In this document: positions 57,456 to 64,000 of the stretch, piece after piece
Layout of the letters: each line of letters starts with the position of its first letter
Numbering within the stretch: the first letter of the stretch is position 1
NCBI GenBank assembly: GCA_963682175.1
Contig: OY821787.1
Location: 25,336,501 to 25,400,500 of the forward strand
Direction of reading: 5' to 3'
DNA: 64,000 nt
From: Triglochin maritima
Taxonomy: Eukaryota; Streptophyta; Magnoliopsida; Alismatales; Juncaginaceae
Position numbers and translations under genes: made by a program
The notes under the pieces: model-generated
Told to the model about the DNA's origin: nothing
Databases searched by the model: none
The model's input: the letters and a program-made list of their open reading frames with translations, nothing else

Positions 57456-58922
57456 TGATTGAATGTTTTAATTATAACCGCAAGTGCACGGTCACGTTGA
57501 AGCGGTGACAAATACGAGTCGATCCACTGGGAGGTGTGTCGACTTTAGTTTGCTCGAAGACGAGTGGGAAAAAGGAGAGAAAGGAGTTATGGTCAAACTA
57601 CACTACAATGCTAAAAGGAAATGGAAGATAGGCAATCAAACTAAACCCCATAGGGGGTAGAGAAATGAGTGTAAATACAAAGATATGTGTATGTGTGTTC
57701 AATTAAGCTCATCAAAACATGTAGTGCATGAAAATCATAAAACTACATTCAACTTTGCCTCCACATGAATTAAGATAGCACAATATCATTAAAACATACA
57801 AGACAATAATTGGAAGGAAGCTAAATGAACTCATGTATAAAGACCAAACCCTCACTATGCCTCCACATGAAATAAGATTTACACAATCATTAAAACATAC
57901 AAGACATTAACCAAGGTAAAGGCAACAAGAGTACATGAAACTACAAGTCATGTTTCGATCATCAATTCCATCCATATCCTACCTTATCATTCCCCATAAA
58001 ATAGGTCCACTAATCTAAGCATAAGCTAAGCTTCATTCAAGAGCATTAGCATATCAAAGACAAGAGTGAAATCCCATTAGATGGTTATGGAAATCATGTA
58101 AGGCTCAAAGGATTAAGATAACACACACCTAATACATCACATATTTCTCTACCCCCAACTGGGGATGAAACTACTCACCAATCATTACACTAACTATATT
58201 AACAAAATCGAACATTATATTGAAAGGAAATTACACTAAGCAAGCAAGAAATATTAAATAAGCAAAATGAAAGGAGATTAAACTAAAGAAGCATGCAAGA
58301 AAGCGGCCCCAGTAAGCAACCCCAAATCTCCACAAAGGGCAATCCCTACCACCCGTAAAACGGGAGCTCGGTCGGCACATCCCAAGTCAGATGACTCGAA
58401 AGCACTAGGCACAAAGTCCCCTCAGACATACTTTCCCGAGTGATAGGAGCCGTGCGAGAAGAGAGAACACCTACTCACTTATTTCTTATCTACACATGAA
58501 CCAAAACCCCTACAGTTAATGTCTCACAACAAGATTTAAAGGATCATTAACTACAACAAACGCCCTTAAATTAACATACACGAATTATTGACTCACTAGG
58601 TTCAGGGTGGACTTCTTTAATTATTTAAGTACTGAAACCCTATGATTACTCGCCCCCCGAGGGAAAATACTCCCCATGATGGTGTGGAGTATTCTTGTTT
58701 GCTCATTGATCCTTCGATCTTACATTCAGGTCCTTCGATCTTGCATCTTAATCCTCGAGTCTGTCAACTCAATCTTTTTCCTACTTTTAGGTCCTTTTAG
58801 AGTCTCTTCTTCTCAAACCTACTTATTCCTGGAAACTAAACATTAAACTCGTTACATAGCATTGTTTGAGTGAAAGATAATGGATACAAGATACAAAGAT
58901 ATGTATGAAATGATGTCAATTA
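57456..58922 (-). repeat. Athila-like LTR D, rearranged
   Basis: The left end (tgattgaatg, then aaccgcaagtgcacgg) and right end (atgatgtcaatt) are LTR termini. Between about 58,307 and 58,667 the LTR sequence is replaced by internal sequence (ccccaaatctccacaaaggg) known from 52,500 and 63,425. The right side joins gag-protease-derived sequence directly. Confidence 0.65.
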
Positions 58923-61459
58923 CACCCTTATAAACATTGTGGTTGTTTGATGCCTCTTGAGATTGAGCAAGATAGGAGGAATGAATGAGAGGCGAATCTC
59001 CGTCCAATTGTTTGAAGTGTAGGGTATCAAGTGGTTGATTCATAACCCAAATTGGGTCCTCAACAGATATAAAGTGAAGAGTGGGTGGCCCAGAGGCTAC
59101 AAAAATGGTATCTTGTGGCTCAAAAGCTACATGATCAAAAGGATGCGGCTTAAAGATCATATGAGCACAAGATAAGGCACCCTCTTGTGCCAGCACATTT
59201 GAAACATCTTCAGCACCATCAGGACTCCATCGAACAACTCTCTAAAATACTTGAAGGTGCCTTCAATTTCAATCTCATATGTGCCCTCGATAAGATTGAC
59301 CTCTACAGGATCATCAAAGGTCAAGTGCATCAGACCATTATGATAATTGATCAAGGCATTGGAAGGTGCTAGAAATTGTCACCCCAAAATAATATGAATT
59401 TGTCCAAGTGGGTTTGGCACAGGTTCTGTATCCAAAACATAGAAATCGACTGGATAAATGAACTCACCCACTTTGATAAGAACATCTTCCACCACACCCC
59501 TCAGTTTCTTCATTGCCTTATCAGTCAGTTGAAGAGTGTTTTTGTTTGTTTGAGGTCTCCAAGACCACAGTGGACGTAGACGGAATACGACAAAATATTG
59601 ACAGATGCACCTAGGTCTAATAGAGCTCGATGTATTGGCACATCACCAATGACACATAAAATAGTAGGACAACCAGGATCTTTGAATTTGACTTGTTTGG
59701 GTTGTGCCAACAATGAACTAACATTTTTTGCAAGAAAAGCTTTCTTGGGAACATTGGTTTTTCTGTTGTTGGTGCATAAATCCTTGAGAACCTTGGGATA
59801 AGGTGGCATCTGCTGAATCACCTCCAACAACGGAATGTTAACCTTAACTTGTTGAAAGATCTCAAGCATCTTGTTATATTGATCTAAAGTTTTCTTTTTA
59901 AGGTGCCCAGGGAATGACACTTTAGGGGCATAAGGGTCTTTTGTAGGAACCTCAACATTCGGTTCCTTCGACACATGTTGAGACAAGGGAACCTCAGGAT
60001 ACAGCCCCATTGTCAAAATAAAAGTAGATGGAACCTCAGGATCAAGCTCCTTCCTGGAACTATTTGTTGAGGAAACATCAGGATCCGACTCCCTCATAGA
60101 TATCGGTGTCACCGCAGGTGTGGTGACACCAAGAGATGGTGATTGCAAGGAAGGCAACCCAATTTGGTTGTCCACCTCCTTACCAAACCTTAGAGTATGA
60201 ATCACATTAACATAATGGGTCGGTTCAGAGGTCGCACGAGCTACTAGAGGCCTTCCTTGAGATTGGGTACCTCGAGGATTCACCTTGGGTTGACTTGGAA
60301 ATTGACCATTCTCACGTTCATTGAGCTGATGAGCCAACTGGTTGACTTGCATTTCCAAAGTTTTGACCAAACATTGCATGCTCTGCATGAACACTTGAAG
60401 GGATTGTTCAGGATTAGAGTCCTTTGGATCAACCAACTGGGTAGAGTCTGACTAAAATAACCAAATGGTGAGGCCTGAAGAGGTGACCAATGGGCGTGGA
60501 GGGTGATATGGTGGGGGTTGAGGTTGAGCATGTAAGCTCTAACCGTGGACCCCACTAGGCGCCCAAGAGAAGTTACGCTGGTTTCCCCATCCTGGGTTGT
60601 AGGAGTGACTGTACGGGTCGTTACGTGGTTGTTATTGATACATTGCATTTGCATGCTTAATATCGCTTAGAGCTTAAGCACGTTCCAAGTCATTGTGTCC
60701 CGTAAGTCCACACCTACTACAAATAGGGGTAGCGACCTGGGCTATAAGAGCTCGGTCCAACTCTAAACTCTCAATCCCACGCATGAGAGCAACCATTTTT
60801 TCCTCAGACGCGATAGTTGACTCATCTTGGTATGATCCAAATCGACCAGAAGACCTGGCGGCTAGTGGCTCTCTCATGGTGTCCCACGCCTCATCAATGC
60901 GTTTCGTTTGGAAATCACCCTGACACATTGACTCACATAATGTACATATGTTGTAGTTGAGGCCCTCATAAACAATTTGGCACAAGTGTAATAGCTCAAG
61001 TCCATGATGAGGGTACTGCTGGAGAAGGTATTTGAACCTCTCGAAGAAAGCATGAAATGATTCGGTCTAAATCTCATACATTTGATGTATCTGGTGCAGT
61101 TTCTGTTGAGTTTTCCTTTGGGGGAAGAATCTCTTCAGAAAGACGGTCACAAATTCATCCCAAGACCGAATAGAGCTCGTTGGGAGGTTGTACATCTATT
61201 TTTTCGCGTTAGCCTTCAACGCGAAAGAAATCATCCTCAACCGGACTGAATTCTCGTCAAGCTATTGAAGCTTGAACATGGATCATACCTCTTCGAATTC
61301 ACGTATAAAGATATATGAATCATCCTTATTGGCAGTGAAGGTAGGAAGCATGCTCACATGTTGAGGGTTCAATTCATATTTGTTCCCGCGAGCAGGCGGG
61401 AGAACTATGCAAGAAGGTTGCACGACCCGAACATGATGGGTCCGCTCCCATAGAGTCAT
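58923..61459 (-). pseudogene. Athila-type gag-protease, decayed
   Basis: An ATG at 61,459 opens gag (MTLWERTHHVRV, CIVLPPARGNKYELNPQHVS, WDEFVTVFLKRFFP, DTMREPLAA). The same frame continues to 59,525 with an aspartic protease of Athila type (KDPGCPTILCVIGDVPIHRA, then DLGAS as the active site). In-frame stops in gag include TGA and TAG codons near 61,230-61,320, 61,195 and 61,070, and a TAA near 60,675. After a shift near 59,525 another frame shows KLRGVVEDVLIKVGEF and PVDFYVLD, the end of the protease. RT and integrase are absent: the sequence joins LTR D. Only about 32 bp separate the ATG from LTR E, so the normal primer site and leader are missing. It cannot be functional. Confidence 0.82.
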
Positions 61460-61491
61460 CGGTCTATCCCATCAAGCTAAAGGTGGTGCAC

Positions 61492-62874
61492 TGATTGATC
61501 GTTTTATATTAACCGCAAGTGCACGACCACGTTGAAGCGGTGGCAAATACGGGTCGTCCACTGGGAGGTGTGTCGACACTTGGTTTGTGCGAAGGCGAGA
61601 GGTAAAGGAAAGGAAGAAGGATGTATTACACTAAACTGCACTACAATGTTAAACTAGTAAACAAACAAGCTAAAATGAACTAAACAACTAAGCTAATCAA
61701 TTAATGCAAAAGATAAGATCACAGGAATGAAAACCCCTAAGGGGTGGAGTGTGTGTGTGCACATGAAATAAGTGTGATATGAAATGCATACAAGAAGCTC
61801 AAGTAGTTAGTGTTGTTAATGCATAAGAAGTACCTAACTATGACAAGACCTATCATTACAACACTAACTTATGTGCATAATATGAGCAATGCAAGGTTGT
61901 TATTAAGACACTTAGACAAGCATGGAATGTACCTAAGCTATGGCAGAAACCATCAAGTAAGGTTCTTAATAATTCAAGCAAGCATACTAATATCAACACA
62001 AAACATTCATATTAAGCATTCAAACCATCTACATAACATGTACACACACCTACTCCACCCCCAAAGGGGATGAAACTACTCACACATATTTAAACTAACT
62101 AGTTTAATAAAATGAAGCATTATACTGAAATAAAACTATACTAATCAAGCAAGAAATATTAAAGAAGCATAAAACAAAACAAGCACCAAAGCAAACACAT
62201 TAACTAAGCAAGAATTAACAAGCTAATGAAAACTTCTATTATGAACTCACTCAGATTACAAGCAACCCTTCCTCCACTAGAGTTTTTCTTCAAGGCTTCA
62301 CTCTTAGTAGGGAAGATGCAACCAAAGAGAGACATGGATACAATGGGAGGTGAAGAGTTATATTTATAAGCATGGAAAAAGCTAATCCGGGACAATCCCC
62401 CGATGTGGGACTAAACCAATACCAAAAGTAGACTAAACACACAATAATACAAGTCCAGGAGAAAACTTAGCGGATCTGGGATGGTCCAGACCGCCAATTG
62501 GCGGCCTATAAGGCCTAGATCCGTCTGGGTTTTGTGTTGGGCTTCTCTGGAAGAATTTCTTGGTCTTTGATGCATCTACTTGGTTTGTTGGAGCTCCGAC
62601 CCGAATCGAATTGCCAAAATACTCCCCATGATGGTGTGGAGTTTCTTGTTTTGCTTTTAGGTCCTTCGGTCTTACGACCAGGTCCTTCTCCCTTGTATCT
62701 TAGTCCCCACGTCTCACAATTAAGTCCTTTTTCCTGCTTTTGGGTCCTTTAATGGCTCTTCTCTTCAAACCTCTTTATTCCTGAAAACTAAACATAAAAC
62801 TCGTCACGTAGCATTGCTTAGGTGTAAGATAATGGATATAAGATACAAATATAAGCATGAAATGATGTCAATCA
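61492..62874 (-). repeat. Athila-like LTR E (complete)
   Basis: The LTR is 1,383 bp between tgattgatcg and atgtcaatca. It has a minus-strand TATAAATA (62,361-62,368). A polypurine tract lies on its right (62,875-62,890) and gag on its left, so it is at once the 3' LTR of one unit and the 5' LTR of the next. Confidence 0.82.
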
Positions 62875-64000
62875 AATACCCCCACACCTAAGTTTTTGCT
62901 AGTCCCGAGCAAAACAAAGAGAGAAAAGCAAATGAGAAACACGAAATCCTAACTCACTTTCGTAGGAATCACGGTTGCACTTAGCACGTGCAACAAGCCG
63001 TTAAACCTCCTTGTTGACAAGGAGGAGGAGTGTTGTCTCCTGAGGGTTTTCAGCGGATATACCCACAAAATCCGAACAAGATGCATTATTCAATCTAGAC
63101 CTCAACTCGTTGGACAAATTTTGTCGATCAATGGACGCGGTAATCCTACGGGCCGACTCTATATAGGTAATTAGTCCACACCTAGCCTAATGAACCATTC
63201 GTGCAAGTTAAATAAGGAATTAAGTGAAAGACATGGACAACCTCAAGATCCTCAAGTGATACAAAGTGTAAGGTCCATTAAGGTTCTTATTTGCATTTTT
63301 TTCTTTTTTTTTCTTTTTTCATCATTTGATTTTTTTTCTTTTTATTAGTTGGAGCTTCATTCTCCCAGGGTCAGGTTTCATGCATCATTGCCCATGAGGA
63401 CTTACACTATCACGTACACCTTTCCCCAAATCTCCACATAGGGCAATCCCTACCACCCGTTTAACGGGAGTTCGGTCGGCGCATCCCAAGTCAGATGACT
63501 TGAAAGCACCAGGCACAAAGTCCCCTTAGACCTACTTTCCCGAGTGATAGGAGCCGTGCGAGAAGAGAGAACACCTACTCACTTATTTCTTATCTCCACA
63601 TGAACCAAAACCCCTACACTTAATGTCTCACGACAAGATTTAAAAGGTCCTTGACTACAACAAACTTCCTAAATTAACAAACACGAATTATTGACTCACT
63701 AGGTTCAGGGTGGACTTCTTTGAATGTTTGAGCAATGAAACCCTATGATTACTCACCCCAAGGGAAAACTGGGGTGCATCCTAACGACTCGATAAATCCG
63801 AAAGCCACAGTACTAGATATCCTAATGCATCAAGTTCAAGACAATTTTGGGAGCTTTCTTTTTACTTTGCCTCTCAACGGTTTTGCACATGCTAAACACA
63901 TGCAAAACCCACAAAACATTTTCTTTCGTAAACACATGAAGATTTTGAAAGAAATGTGAAATTTTAAGGCACTAGGCAAGCAAAAGAAGACAAGTCACCC
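62875..64000 (-). mobile_element. Athila-like internal region without genes (unit 3), runs off window
   Basis: This begins with the minus-strand polypurine tract and matches 45,241-46,400 and 51,944-53,070 in order. It includes the gttgcac...gtgcaac hairpin (62,972-62,992). No conserved frame is seen. Confidence 0.68.

Overview
The window is nuclear DNA of a flowering plant, probably a eudicot. The evidence is GT-AG introns in two host genes, plant-type Ty3/gypsy (Tekay-like and Athila-like) and Ty1/copia elements, a FAR1-type Mutator transposase and an Au-like SINE fragment. Host genes fill little of it; most is nested or decayed transposon sequence. I could not assign a species.

Region by region. 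(1) 1-5,637 is the 3' part of a Tekay-like chromovirus with an open polyprotein frame and its 3' LTR. (2) 5,638-12,197 holds two minus-strand host genes: the first exon of a PP2C phosphatase, whose intron runs into the gypsy LTR, and a complete four-exon BSD-domain gene. (3) 12,207-36,655 is one Mutator-like element (MULE) bounded by a 9-bp target duplication, inserted 84 bp upstream of the BSD start codon. It carries a plus-strand Ulp1-type cysteine protease pseudogene and a minus-strand FAR1-type transposase pseudogene. One transposase intron received an Athila-like solo LTR (18,594-33,967, 5-bp duplication), which itself received a copia array (18,886-32,847, 5-bp duplication). (4) 36,665-44,212 is a patchwork: a CACTA-like remnant, a second decayed Tekay copy with its 3' LTR, copia fragments, a SINE-like duplicate and a SIRE-like LTR piece. 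(5) 44,213-64,000 is a minus-strand chain of Athila-like LTRs and internal pieces in which neighbouring units share LTRs. It is interrupted by a SIRE-like LTR and by a plus-strand copia deletion derivative, and contains an Athila-type gag-protease pseudogene.

The observations I would follow first are two repeat systems that ordinary element annotation does not explain. One is a cluster of dyad-symmetric CGGTNNACCG motifs inside the LTRs of three unrelated element families; in two of them the motifs come in pairs 21-23 bp apart. The other is a family of ~22-bp TCTGTCCGGA arrays inside the MULE, present in one intron of each of its two genes and in the same sense relative to transcription although the genes lie on opposite strands. 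All nonsense codons I found in the two MULE genes can be explained by C-to-T or G-to-A transitions.

All exon joins, junctions and repeat comparisons were made by eye; no alignment, search or expression data were available.
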